From Frondihabitans sp. (GTDB lineage Bacteria > Actinomycetota > Actinomycetes > Actinomycetales > Microbacteriaceae), in contig JAODMX010000450.1 in NCBI GenBank assembly GCA_025464735.1, positions 1 to 14,212 of the forward strand: a DNA stretch of 14,212 bases, written 5' to 3'. Of the stretch, positions 1-7,572 are shown piece after piece. Position 1 is the first letter of the stretch, and each line of letters opens with the position of its first letter. A program made the translations under genes and the position numbers. The notes below the pieces were generated by a model. That model made no database searches and was not told the DNA's origin. It was given only the letters and a program-made list of their open reading frames with translations.

Positions 1-309
1 TTGCTACGTCGCGGCACGGTCGAGCCGGCCCACCACAGACCCGGCAAAGTCCCCATTTAGGGGGACATTCGCAGCAAGGGGCTGTGCTCAAGAGAAAACC
101 TCGCCTATGGTGGTTGAAGATCCCCTAGGTCGCTTACCCCCTCTTTGGAGATCCACCGCCGCCGTGTGACCCGCACGGAGGCTCGCCGCGTACCCGCACG
201 GCATCTGCAGGACGAACGCTCGAAACACCGGCGCTCGGGGCCCGAAACCCACTAGTTGTGCACGTCCTTACCTCCGTGCGCGCTTCCGACCGGAACGAGG
301 CATTTCGCC
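1..309. other. Noncoding leader of the secreted-protein gene
   Basis: I see no credible gene in this stretch. The only reading frames touching it are shadows of the downstream secreted-protein gene. It contains a GC-rich inverted repeat (49-66), a CCTAGG palindrome (124-129) and a C-rich stretch near 139-146. The last bases carry GAGG at 297-300, which serves as the ribosome binding site for a GTG start at 310. No clear -35/-10 pair stands out. The length suggests a regulated promoter region or long untranslated leader, but that is inference. The 3' end of an upstream gene is not visible. Confidence 0.6.
49..66. promoter_or_regulatory. GTCCCC/GGGGAC inverted repeat, candidate operator
   Basis: GTCCCC at 49-54 and GGGGAC at 61-66 are perfect reverse complements separated by the 6-base spacer ATTTAG. 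The repeat lies about 245 bases upstream of the secreted-protein start. Symmetric sites of this size are often bound by dimeric helix-turn-helix regulators. A small RNA hairpin is the alternative. No U-tract follows, so an intrinsic terminator is unlikely. Confidence 0.35.
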
Positions 310-2691
310 GTGGCGAAATCCATGACCCATACCCGACGTGTGTCCGTTGTGCTCACTGTCCTAGTGCTGGCCGTTGCCGGTGTCGTAAGCGCGGCAGGAG
401 TCGCGAATGCGGATTCCAAGCCGACCAATCCCGCTGCGGCCGCCACGCCAACGACAGTGACGGCGGATGCCCTCTCGGCACCGCAGATCGACGGCGTCGT
501 GTGGAGTCAGGTCATCAGCGGCAACAACGTCTTCGCGGGCGGCAACTTCCAGACCGCGCGTCCCGCAGGCGCGGCCACCGGTGTCGGTACCGTCAACCGC
601 GCGTACCTGCTGTCGTACAACGTGACGAACGGCACCCTCAACACCCGCTTCGCCCCCGTTCTGAACGGCCAGGTGAAGGAGGTCATCGCTAACTCGGCGG
701 GTACGGCTGTCTATATCGCCGGATCCTTCACCAAGATCAATGGAGTCATCGTCCACGGCATCGCCGAGCTCAACGCGACGACCGGCGCGCTCATCACCGC
801 CTTCCGCCCGTCGCCGAACTACGCGGTCAGCACGATCGCGCTGCGGAGCACCACGCTCTACCTCGGCGGAGCCTTCACTGTCGTCAACGGCAGGACCCGC
901 CTCGGCTTGGCGTCGGTCAACGCCACCAACGGCAAACTGAATGCCTGGGCACCGTCGGCCACCGGCGGTGTGGCCGATGCGTTGACCATCGATCCGGACG
1001 GCTCCAAGGTCATCGTCGGCGGCAGCTTCACCGCGATCAATAAGAAGGCCACTCCCGGCTACGGCATCGCAGCGCTCCAGCCCACCACGGGCGCGTCGCT
1101 CCCCTGGGCCATGAACACCCTGATCCGCGACGGGGGCGTAAACTCCGCGATCACCAGCCTCACGCCCGACAGCACCGGGGTCTACGGCTCCGGTTACGTC
1201 TTCGGGGCCGGCGGCGACTTCGAGGGCACTTTCCGGGCGGACTGGAAGACCGGCAAAATCACCTGGATGGAAGATTGTCACGGCGACTCCTACTCGACCG
1301 CCGTCACGACCACAGCCGAATACGTCGCAGGGCACGCGCACGACTGCGCGACGATCGGCGGCTTCACGGAGTCGGAGAACACGATCCATCACGGGATCGC
1401 CTTCAGCAAGAGCGCGACCCAGAAGGTGCAGACCGTCGCGGTGGGCGGTTACACCAACTTCGCCGGCAACCCGGCGCCGTCACTCCTCAACTGGTTCCCC
1501 GACTTCACCGACGGGACCTTCACGGGCAAGGACCAGGCCACCTGGAGCGTGGCAGCAAACACTAAATACGTCGTCTACGGTGGCGAATTCACGGCGGTCA
1601 ACGGGACGCCGCAGCAGGGGCTCGTCCGCTTCGCCGTCTCGTCGCTAGCGCCCAACAAGATGGGTCCGATCTACTCGGGCGCCGATATCGTGCCGACCGC
1701 GGTCTCGACCGAGCCCGGGCGCGTCAAGCTCAGCTGGACCGCCGACGCCGATCAGGACAACTCGACTCTCACCTACGCGATCTACCGCGACGGTGACAAC
1801 ACCACCCCCGTCGCCACTCTCACGGGCGACTCCTCCGTGTGGCAGCGGCCGCAAATGACATACACCGACCTCGGGCTGACGCCCGGGCAGTCGTACTACT
1901 ACAGGATCCGGGTCACCGACCCGTTCGGCAACACCGTGCTCGGAGACAGCGCGACCATCACTGTCGCGGGCAGCATGCCCACCGGCTACGAGGCCGACGT
2001 CTTGAATCAGGATCCGACTCACTTCTGGCGTTTCGATGGCGCAACGGGGGCTCTCATGCCTGACCTGGCCGGCGACGCCGACGAAATTCCCGGGACGGGC
2101 GTGACGACCACGAGCCCCGGATCCAGCGCTGACGGAACCACCGCGTCACAATTCTCGGGCACCATCGCAGGATTCGCCGCCACCCAGTCGTCCGCCGCCG
2201 CACCGTCGGTACTCTCCGTCGAAGCCTGGTTCAAAACGACGGTCGCCGGCGGCAAGATCGTCGGCTACGGATCCTCCCGCACCGGGACCAGCGCCCACTA
2301 CGACCGGCACCTCTACCTCACCGCCGACGGCAAGCTGAACTTCGGCGTCTATACGACCTCGAAGATCTCAGTCACGTCGCCGACGGCAGTCAACGACGGA
2401 AACTGGCACCAGGCCGTGGGCACGTTCGACGGCACGACAATGCAGCTCTTCGTCGACGGTCAACTCGTCGCCTCGAGAACCGGACTCACCGCGGCACAAG
2501 CGCTGAGCGGATACTGGCGCGTCGGCGGCGACGCCAGCTGGAGCGGCTACGGCTGGTTCAACGGCAGCATCGACGACGTCTCGATCTACCCGGTGGCTCT
2601 CACGGCCGCTCAGGTGGCCGAACACTACGCCGCCGCTCAGCCGGCGTCGTCCACCGGTACGGGAACCGCCACCAGCGCGCCGACCCCCTGA
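310..2691 (+). CDS. Secreted beta-propeller-like/FN3/LamG protein
   Basis: The product is a 793-residue exported protein, probably binding carbohydrate or acting at the cell surface. GTG at 310 is chosen because GAGG sits 9 bases upstream; an ATG at 322 lacks a ribosome site and a TTG at 256 would bury the signal peptide. Residues 1-34 form a signal peptide (TRR, hydrophobic core, ANA|D cleavage). Residues about 50-455 hold repeated units of the form AGGxFTxxNG...LAxxNxxTG, resembling delta-60/propeller blades. A fibronectin type III domain follows at about 457-551, then a LamG/concanavalin-like jellyroll at about 560-773 with the typical W(H)xxxGTFDG and LFVDGQLV strands. The last 18 or so residues are rich in Ser, Thr and Pro. 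There is no LPXTG motif or C-terminal membrane helix, so it is likely released or held non-covalently. No catalytic site was recognised. It converges with the DUF4287-like gene, leaving 13 bases between them. Confidence 0.9.
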   Translation: MAKSMTHTRRVSVVLTVLVLAVAGVVSAAGVANADSKPTNPAAAATPTTVTADALSAPQIDGVVWSQVISGNNVFAGGNFQTARPAGAATGVGTVNRAYLLSYNVTNGTLNTRFAPVLNGQVKEVIANSAGTAVYIAGSFTKINGVIVHGIAELNATTGALITAFRPSPNYAVSTIALRSTTLYLGGAFTVVNGRTRLGLASVNATNGKLNAWAPSATGGVADALTIDPDGSKVIVGGSFTAINKKATPGYGIAALQPTTGASLPWAMNTLIRDGGVNSAITSLTPDSTGVYGSGYVFGAGGDFEGTFRADWKTGKITWMEDCHGDSYSTAVTTTAEYVAGHAHDCATIGGFTESENTIHHGIAFSKSATQKVQTVAVGGYTNFAGNPAPSLLNWFPDFTDGTFTGKDQATWSVAANTKYVVYGGEFTAVNGTPQQGLVRFAVSSLAPNKMGPIYSGADIVPTAVSTEPGRVKLSWTADADQDNSTLTYAIYRDGDNTTPVATLTGDSSVWQRPQMTYTDLGLTPGQSYYYRIRVTDPFGNTVLGDSATITVAGSMPTGYEADVLNQDPTHFWRFDGATGALMPDLAGDADEIPGTGVTTTSPGSSADGTTASQFSGTIAGFAATQSSAAAPSVLSVEAWFKTTVAGGKIVGYGSSRTGTSAHYDRHLYLTADGKLNFGVYTTSKISVTSPTAVNDGNWHQAVGTFDGTTMQLFVDGQLVASRTGLTAAQALSGYWRVGGDASWSGYGWFNGSIDDVSIYPVALTAAQVAEHYAAAQPASSTGTGTATSAPTP

Positions 2692-2704
2692 CCGCCCGGA
2701 AAGC

Positions 2705-3247
2705 TCAGGTGTCCGCGGCGATGCGGACGATGGCGCGCTCGAGAGTGCCTCGTACCTGAGCGACGAGCTCCGGCAATCGGATTCCGGACTGGACGAGGGT
2801 GACCGCGCACTTGTCGCGCACGACCGGCCCCACACGAGCAGTGAGGACCTCCCCTCCCGCCAGGGCCCACTCGGCCATCGTGCGCTCGGGCAGGCGATGC
2901 ACCTCGTCGGGCTCTGCGGCCGCCAAAGCCGTGCCGCGCTTGATGGCCAGGTCAAGGAGCGCAGGCTGGCTGCCGCGGAGGCTACGACTCACCGACACGC
3001 GGAACGTGCCGTCGTCCTGCTGGCCGGGGAGCAGGATCCCATGCTCCTGCTGGTATCGCACCGCCACCGACTGCGCGCCCCACTCGGGCGCCTCATAGAC
3101 GTCGACCAGGAGCGCGACGATCTGGTCGTGCGAGAGGCGCGTGGCCGCTTCGGCGTCGAGGATCTCGCGCCACTCGCGGATGCTTCGCCCCGAGCGCGCC
3201 GCGAGGGCAGCATCGCTCAGTCCAGGAGCACGCTCACCGCGAGCCAC
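2705..3247 (-). CDS. DUF4287-like protein, function unknown
   Basis: This 180-residue protein is read immediately after rsmA. Its GTG start lies 3 bases past the rsmA TAG stop, with GGAG inside the rsmA end as ribosome site, so the two are probably translationally coupled. Residues about 18-70 (REWREIL, H-Q-IVALL, W-QSVAVRYQQEHG) look like the DUF4287 helical domain found in small actinobacterial proteins. Residues about 80-175 contain beta-strand-like segments and a terminal amphipathic helix. That could be a shortened SRPBCC-type domain, but this is uncertain. No catalytic residues are recognisable. The position after rsmA is one where I would expect ispE in related genomes. The family assignment is from pattern memory; the reading frame itself is well supported by spacing and codon use. 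Confidence 0.8.
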   Translation of the reverse strand: MARGERAPGLSDAALAARSGRSIREWREILDAEAATRLSHDQIVALLVDVYEAPEWGAQSVAVRYQQEHGILLPGQQDDGTFRVSVSRSLRGSQPALLDLAIKRGTALAAAEPDEVHRLPERTMAEWALAGGEVLTARVGPVVRDKCAVTLVQSGIRLPELVAQVRGTLERAIVRIAADT

Positions 3248-3250
3248 GAA

Positions 3251-4102
3251 CTACTCCGCGTCGCGGGCGATGCGCACACGCGCAATGGCCAGGAAGTCGT
3301 CAACGGTCAGTTCTTCGCCGCGCCGCGTGGCCGCGAGCCCCGCCCCCTCGATGGCGGAGGACGCGTCTGCCGAGCTACCGAAGACGACTGACAGCGACTG
3401 ACGGAGCATCTTGCGGCGCTGCTGGAAGGCGGCGTCGACGAGCTCGAAGGTCACTGCGCGCTCCACCTCGGTGCCCTTGGGCTCGTGATGGTCGTACGCC
3501 ACGAGGATGCTGTCGACGTTCGGAACCGGCCAGAACACCTGCCGGCTGACCTGGCCCGCGGTCGACCAGTCGCCGTACCAGGCGGCCTTGATGCTGGGCG
3601 ACCCGTAGACCTTGGATCCGGGGTCGGCCGCCAGACGGAGACCGACCTCGGCCTGCACCATGACGAGGCCTCGACGGAGCGACGGGAAGTGCTCGAGGAA
3701 GTGCAGGAGAACCGGGACGGAGATGTTGTAGGGCAGGTTCGCGACGAGATGGGTCGGTTCGACCGGCAGCGACGTCACCTTCATCGCGTCGGCGACGACG
3801 ACGGTCAGGTCGGCGTCGGGCTGCAACAGACGCACGGTCTCGGGAAGCTGCTCGGCGAGTCGTTTGTCGATCTCGACGGCGACGACCTTCGCGCCCTTCT
3901 CCACAAGCCCGAGGGTCAAGGATCCGAGGCCCGGCCCGATCTCGACCACGACCATCCCCTGCGCCACCTTCGACGAGGCGACGATGCGTCGCACCGTGTT
4001 CGCGTCGTGCACGAAGTTCTGGCCGAGCTTCTTGGTCGGTTGGATGCCAAGGAGATCCGCGAGGTCACGGATCTCGGCGGGCCCGAGGAGCGTCGCCGTC
4101 AT
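3251..4102 (-). CDS. rsmA: 16S rRNA (adenine-1518/1519-N6)-dimethyltransferase
   Basis: RsmA (KsgA) uses S-adenosylmethionine to dimethylate two adjacent adenines in the 3' terminal helix of 16S rRNA late in 30S assembly; loss typically gives kasugamycin resistance. The 283-residue length is normal. Visible motifs are KKLGQNF (24-30), the SAM-binding EIGPGLG (54-60), the acidic EID that contacts the ribose (77-79), and the catalytic motif NLPYNIS (122-128). The C-terminal part has the QRRKMLRQSL helix seen in the family. The start is ATG at 4102, with no clear ribosome site. It lies 19 bases after the tatD stop and overlaps the end of a tiny bridging ORF, which suggests reinitiation. The gene ends 3 bases before the DUF4287-like start. 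Confidence 0.97.
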   Translation of the reverse strand: MTATLLGPAEIRDLADLLGIQPTKKLGQNFVHDANTVRRIVASSKVAQGMVVVEIGPGLGSLTLGLVEKGAKVVAVEIDKRLAEQLPETVRLLQPDADLTVVVADAMKVTSLPVEPTHLVANLPYNISVPVLLHFLEHFPSLRRGLVMVQAEVGLRLAADPGSKVYGSPSIKAAWYGDWSTAGQVSRQVFWPVPNVDSILVAYDHHEPKGTEVERAVTFELVDAAFQQRRKMLRQSLSVVFGSSADASSAIEGAGLAATRRGEELTVDDFLAIARVRIARDAE

Positions 4103-4125
4103 GCGTGCACGCCGCAGCCGCTCAT
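4099..4125 (-). CDS. Possible 8-codon bridging ORF between tatD and rsmA
   Basis: An ATG at 4125-4123 overlaps the tatD stop as ATGA. After eight codons (MSGCGVHA) a TGA at 4101-4099 overlaps the rsmA ATG, again as ATGA. The result is two consecutive stop-start overlaps linking tatD to rsmA. A terminating ribosome could reinitiate twice, which would account for the poor ribosome site of rsmA. The arrangement is seen directly in the sequence; translation of the peptide is inference, and chance is possible at this length. Confidence 0.25.
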   Translation of the reverse strand: MSGCGVHA

Positions 4126-5054
4126 GCGTCGACCGTGATCGGTTCGGATTCCCAGGTGCCGTAGACCAGCTCGGTCGTCGACGTGATCTGTGCGGCCAGC
4201 ATGGAGACGTCCGTCTCGAGGGTCTCGGCCATCGATCTGAGGGTCAACGGGATGAGGTAAGGCGAATTGGGACGACCCCGGAACGGAGTCGGAGTGAGGA
4301 ACGGGGCGTCGGTCTCGACCATGATCAGGTTACGCGGCGCGGCCTTGAGCGCGTCGCGGAGAGGTTGGGCGTTCTTGAACGTGACCGTGCCGGCGAACGA
4401 CATGTACCACCCGTTTTCCGCGCAGATCGCAGCGAGCCGGGCGTCGCCGGAGAAGCAGTGGAACACGGTCTTCTCGGGAGCGACGACTCGCTTCAGCAGG
4501 GCGACCACTTCGTCGTGCGCGTCTCGATCATGGATCTGCAGGGCGAGGCCGTGCTTCTTGGCGATCTCGATGTGCGCCTCGAACGACTCGATCTGCGCCG
4601 CACGCCCCTCGGTGCCCGTGCGGTAGAAATCGAGTCCGGTCTCACCGACCGCTCGCACGCGCGGCCGCCCGGCAAGCTCGTCGATTTCGGCCAGTGCCTC
4701 GCTCAGACGCCCCTCGGCGGCGTATCTCGGCGCCTCGTTGGGGTGCAGGGCAACGGCCGCCAGGACACGCGGCTCTCGGCCTGCGATCATTGCAGACCAC
4801 CGCGAGGTCTCGAGGTCGTTGCCGACCTGGACGACGCCTCTGATGCCGACGCTGGAGGCGCGATCGAGGTGCTCACGGTAGTCGAGCCCCTCCCCGTCGG
4901 CGATCTCGAGGTGGGTGTGGTTGTCGTAGACCGGCACGACCAGAGCGGACGGGAGCGGCGGATAGGTCAGGTCACGCTTCTGCCCGCCCGAGGCCTCCTC
5001 GCCGCGCTTGCGGATATGCGGTACGGCACCCTCATCGCCCGTGGCATCGGTCAC
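4122..5054 (-). CDS. tatD: TatD family metal-dependent deoxyribonuclease
   Basis: This is a cytoplasmic TIM-barrel hydrolase of the TatD family. Characterised members are Mg-dependent 3'-5' exonucleases acting on DNA or RNA. At 310 residues it is longer than the usual 260 or so because of an N-terminal extension, whose tail (TYPPLPSALVVPVYDNHTHLE) is common in actinobacterial members. Metal ligands are visible: H46 and H48 (HxH), E138 in GETGLDFYR, H175 in IHDRDAH, H199 in HCFSG, and D249 in ETDAPFLTP. The GTG start overlaps the metG stop as GTGA, with GGAGG about 10 bases upstream inside metG, so translation is coupled. In mycobacteria rpfB lies between tatD and rsmA; here only 19 bases separate them. 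Confidence 0.96.
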   Translation of the reverse strand: MTDATGDEGAVPHIRKRGEEASGGQKRDLTYPPLPSALVVPVYDNHTHLEIADGEGLDYREHLDRASSVGIRGVVQVGNDLETSRWSAMIAGREPRVLAAVALHPNEAPRYAAEGRLSEALAEIDELAGRPRVRAVGETGLDFYRTGTEGRAAQIESFEAHIEIAKKHGLALQIHDRDAHDEVVALLKRVVAPEKTVFHCFSGDARLAAICAENGWYMSFAGTVTFKNAQPLRDALKAAPRNLIMVETDAPFLTPTPFRGRPNSPYLIPLTLRSMAETLETDVSMLAAQITSTTELVYGTWESEPITVDA

Positions 5055-6622
5055 GCGTTCGCCGCCTCCGGCTGTTCGATCCGCGGGAAGAGCGTCGACG
5101 CGAGAGGCTCAACCGTGGGCGCCGACGACCATTCGGCAGCACGGTCGATGGGCTGGCTCGTGAGTTCACCCTGACCGATCGACGCCCAGAGCTTGTGCGT
5201 TGCCTCCGGGATGAACGGCGAGAGGAGCACGGTCAGCGTGCCGAGCCCGCGAAGGGCGGTGCCGAGAACGGTCCCCAGACGATCGCGCTTCGCCCCGTCT
5301 TTCGCCAGCACCCAGGGCTGCTGCTCGGTGATGTAGAGGTTCAGCGCGTCGACGAGCTCCCAGATCGTCGAGACGGCTTCGTTGATCGCGAAGCGCTCGA
5401 TGGCCTCGTCGGCCACCGTCTGCACGCGGAGTTCGGTTGCGCGGATCGCCAGATCGGCCGGCTCCTGCTCACGGAGCACCGGAGTCTCCCCGTCGAGATA
5501 CCGCGTCACCATGGCGATGATCCGCGAGGCGAGATTGCCGAAGCCGTTCGCGAGCTCGGCTTGATACCGCGCCGAGATGTCTTCCCAGGAGAAGTTGCCG
5601 TCTTGACCGAAGGTGATGGCCCTCATGAAGTAATACCGGAACGCGTCGACGCCGAAGGTCTCGGTGATCTGCTGCGGCGCGATGCCGGTCAGCTTCGACT
5701 TCGACATCTTCTCGCCGCCGACGAGGAGCCAGCCGTGCCCGAAGACGTGCTTCGGAACCGGGAGCCCCGCGGCCATCAGCATGGCCGGCCAGATCACGGC
5801 ATGGAACCGCGCGATGTCTTTGCCGACGATGTGCACCGCAGGCCAGCGACGCTCGAACTCCTCCGCATCGACGCCGTAACCCGCGGCGGTCACGTAATTG
5901 AGCAGTGCATCGAACCAGACGTAGACGACGTGCTTGTCGTCCCACGGCACCTTGATGCCCCAGTCGAAGGAGGCTCGCGAGATGGAGAGGTCGCGGAGAC
6001 CCTGTTTGACGAACTGGACGATCTCGTTGCGAACGCTCTCGGGCTGGACGAAGTCAGGCTGCGACTCGTACAGGTCGAGCAGCGGCTTCTCGAAGTCGCT
6101 CATGCGGAAGAAGTAGTTGCTCTCCTTCAGGATCTCGACGGGGATCGAGTGGATCGCGCAGACCTGCTCGCCCTCGTACGGGCCGGTGCCCTCGACGAGG
6201 TCGGACTGCTGCTTGTACTCCTCGCAGCCGACGCAGTAGTACCCCTCGAACTCACCCTGATAGATGAAGCCGTCGTCGTAGAGCTTCTGAAGGAAGGTCT
6301 GGACGCCGTCTTCGTGCCGTGCGTCAGTTGTTCTGATGAAGTCGTCATTCGAGATGTTGACCGTCTCGAGGAGTGGCTTCCACGCCTCTTCGACCAGCTT
6401 GTCAGCCCACTCCTTCGGCGTGACGTCGTGGCTCGTCGCCGTGCGGAGGATTTTCTGGCCGTGCTCGTCGGTGCCGGTCAGCAGCCAGGTGTCGTCACCC
6501 CGCTGGCGGTGCCAGCGCGCGAGCACATCGGCCGCGACCTCGGTGTAAGCGTGCCCGATGTGGGGAACGTCGTTGACATAGAAGATCGGAGTCGTGATGT
6601 AAAAGGAATCGCCGGCGGGCAT
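5051..6622 (-). CDS. metG: Methionyl-tRNA synthetase
   Basis: MetRS attaches methionine to initiator and elongator tRNA-Met using ATP. It is a class I synthetase acting in the cytoplasm. The HIGH signature is at 21-24 and KMSKS at 305-309. C130, C133, C155 and H158 form a single zinc-knuckle set of the type I associate with Thermus-like enzymes rather than the double CxxC pairs of E. coli. The catalytic core runs to about residue 370, followed by the helical anticodon-binding domain. The 523-residue length fits forms lacking the C-terminal tRNA-binding appendix. The start is ATG at 6622 with AGGA 8 bases upstream. It lies 31 bases after rsmI and overlaps tatD by 4 bases, consistent with one operon. 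Confidence 0.98.
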   Translation of the reverse strand: MPAGDSFYITTPIFYVNDVPHIGHAYTEVAADVLARWHRQRGDDTWLLTGTDEHGQKILRTATSHDVTPKEWADKLVEEAWKPLLETVNISNDDFIRTTDARHEDGVQTFLQKLYDDGFIYQGEFEGYYCVGCEEYKQQSDLVEGTGPYEGEQVCAIHSIPVEILKESNYFFRMSDFEKPLLDLYESQPDFVQPESVRNEIVQFVKQGLRDLSISRASFDWGIKVPWDDKHVVYVWFDALLNYVTAAGYGVDAEEFERRWPAVHIVGKDIARFHAVIWPAMLMAAGLPVPKHVFGHGWLLVGGEKMSKSKLTGIAPQQITETFGVDAFRYYFMRAITFGQDGNFSWEDISARYQAELANGFGNLASRIIAMVTRYLDGETPVLREQEPADLAIRATELRVQTVADEAIERFAINEAVSTIWELVDALNLYITEQQPWVLAKDGAKRDRLGTVLGTALRGLGTLTVLLSPFIPEATHKLWASIGQGELTSQPIDRAAEWSSAPTVEPLASTLFPRIEQPEAANA

Positions 6623-6653
6623 GCGTCCATCCTAAAGGCCGGTAACCGAGCTG

Positions 6654-7493
6654 TTACGCAGCCCCCGGGGCAGCCGGGCCGCGCGAGGCCAGCGCCCCCT
6701 GATACAGGTCACGCTTGGACAGGCCGGTTGCTGCAGCAACCTCACTCGCCGCGTCTTTGAGCCGATCGCCTGCCTCCACAGCAGCCAGAACCTGCGCAAT
6801 GCCGTCGTTCAGATCGAACTCGCGCGGCTGTGCACCCTCGACCACGAGGCAGATCTCACCGCGCACGCCCTCGAGGGCCCAGGCGGCGAGCTCGGCGGCG
6901 GTCCCTCGGCGCACCTCCTCGTGCAGCTTGGTGAGTTCGCGACAGACGACCACGCGGCGCGACTCCCCGAGCGAGAACACGAGGTCGGCGAGCGACTCGG
7001 CAAGACGATGCGGCGATTCGAAGAAGACCAGGGTGCGCTGTTCGTCGGCCAGGGAATTCAGGATCCGGCGCCGGTCGCCCTGCTTGCGCGGCAGGAAACC
7101 CTCGAAGGTGAACCTGTCCGTCGGCAGCCCCGCCACCGCGAGCGCGGTCAGCACGGCCGACGGCCCGGGCAGGGCAGTCACCACAACGCCGGCCGCGGCC
7201 GCGGCCTCGACGAGTGGGAATCCGGGGTCGCTGATGGCAGGCATGCCGGCGTCCGTCAGCACCAGGACGTCGGTGGAGCGCGCGAGCTCGACGATCTCCA
7301 TGGCCTTGTCGCGCTCGTTGTGTTCGTGGAGGGCGATCAGTCGCGGGCGGTTCTCGACGCCGAGAGCCCGCATGAGGTGGATGGCGGTGCGGGTGTCTTC
7401 GGCGGCGATGATTTCGGCGTTCGTCAGGGCTTCGACGAGACGCTTCGACGCGTCGCCGAGGTTGCCGATGGGCGTGGCGGCGAGAACGATCAC
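6654..7493 (-). CDS. rsmI: 16S rRNA (cytidine-1402-2'-O)-methyltransferase
   Basis: RsmI methylates the ribose 2'-O of C1402 in the decoding centre of 16S rRNA, using S-adenosylmethionine. At 279 residues it has a normal length. Family motifs are visible in order: ATPIGNLGD (6-14), EDTR (32-35), DAGMPAISDPG (81-91), LPGPSA (108-113), FEGFLPRK (130-137) and FFESPHRL. The C-terminal 45 or so residues include a short helix-turn-helix-like segment (AAATGLSKRDLYQ). The GTG start gives the canonical MIVLAATPIGN beginning and is preceded by GGGGAG 9 bases upstream. It is the first gene of the minus-strand cluster and is divergent from pmt, with 79 bases between them. Confidence 0.97.
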   Translation of the reverse strand: MIVLAATPIGNLGDASKRLVEALTNAEIIAAEDTRTAIHLMRALGVENRPRLIALHEHNERDKAMEIVELARSTDVLVLTDAGMPAISDPGFPLVEAAAAAGVVVTALPGPSAVLTALAVAGLPTDRFTFEGFLPRKQGDRRRILNSLADEQRTLVFFESPHRLAESLADLVFSLGESRRVVVCRELTKLHEEVRRGTAAELAAWALEGVRGEICLVVEGAQPREFDLNDGIAQVLAAVEAGDRLKDAASEVAAATGLSKRDLYQGALASRGPAAPGAA

Positions 7494-7560
7494 CTGCCTA
7501 TTCTCCCCTGCTGGTTCGTGTCGCCGGTTCGCGCGCGCGAGCTCTCCTAAGCTGCGCCTC

Positions 7561-7566
7561 TACGAT
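7561..7566 (+). promoter_or_regulatory. Candidate -10 (TACGAT) giving a leaderless pmt mRNA
   Basis: TACGAT fits the actinobacterial TAnnnT -10 pattern and ends 6 bases before the pmt ATG at 7573. Transcription would start at or near the A of the ATG, giving a leaderless message of a kind common in Actinobacteria. No convincing -35 is visible. A four-codon frame (ATG GCG GGA TGA, 7565-7576) overlaps the start but would not be transcribed under this model. Confidence 0.35.
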
Positions 7567-7572
7567 GGCGGG

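Noticed and set aside
3864..5174. 436-codon plus-strand frame opposite rsmA and tatD
   Set aside because: It is a high-GC shadow of two well-identified minus-strand genes and has no domain-like pattern.
6642..6657. GTAAC/GTTAC hairpin at the rsmI-metG junction
   Set aside because: The stem is only five bases and partly overlaps the rsmI stop, with no U-tract, so it does not support a terminator within the cluster.
5195..6760. 521-codon plus-strand frame opposite metG
   Set aside because: Rich in Asp, Arg, Val and Leu as expected for the antisense of a GC-rich gene; metG has full catalytic motifs.
6715..7572. Long plus-strand open frame running into pmt from far upstream
   Set aside because: It is antisense to rsmI, is low-complexity Arg/Ser/Ala, and the real pmt begins at 7573 with family-like sequence.
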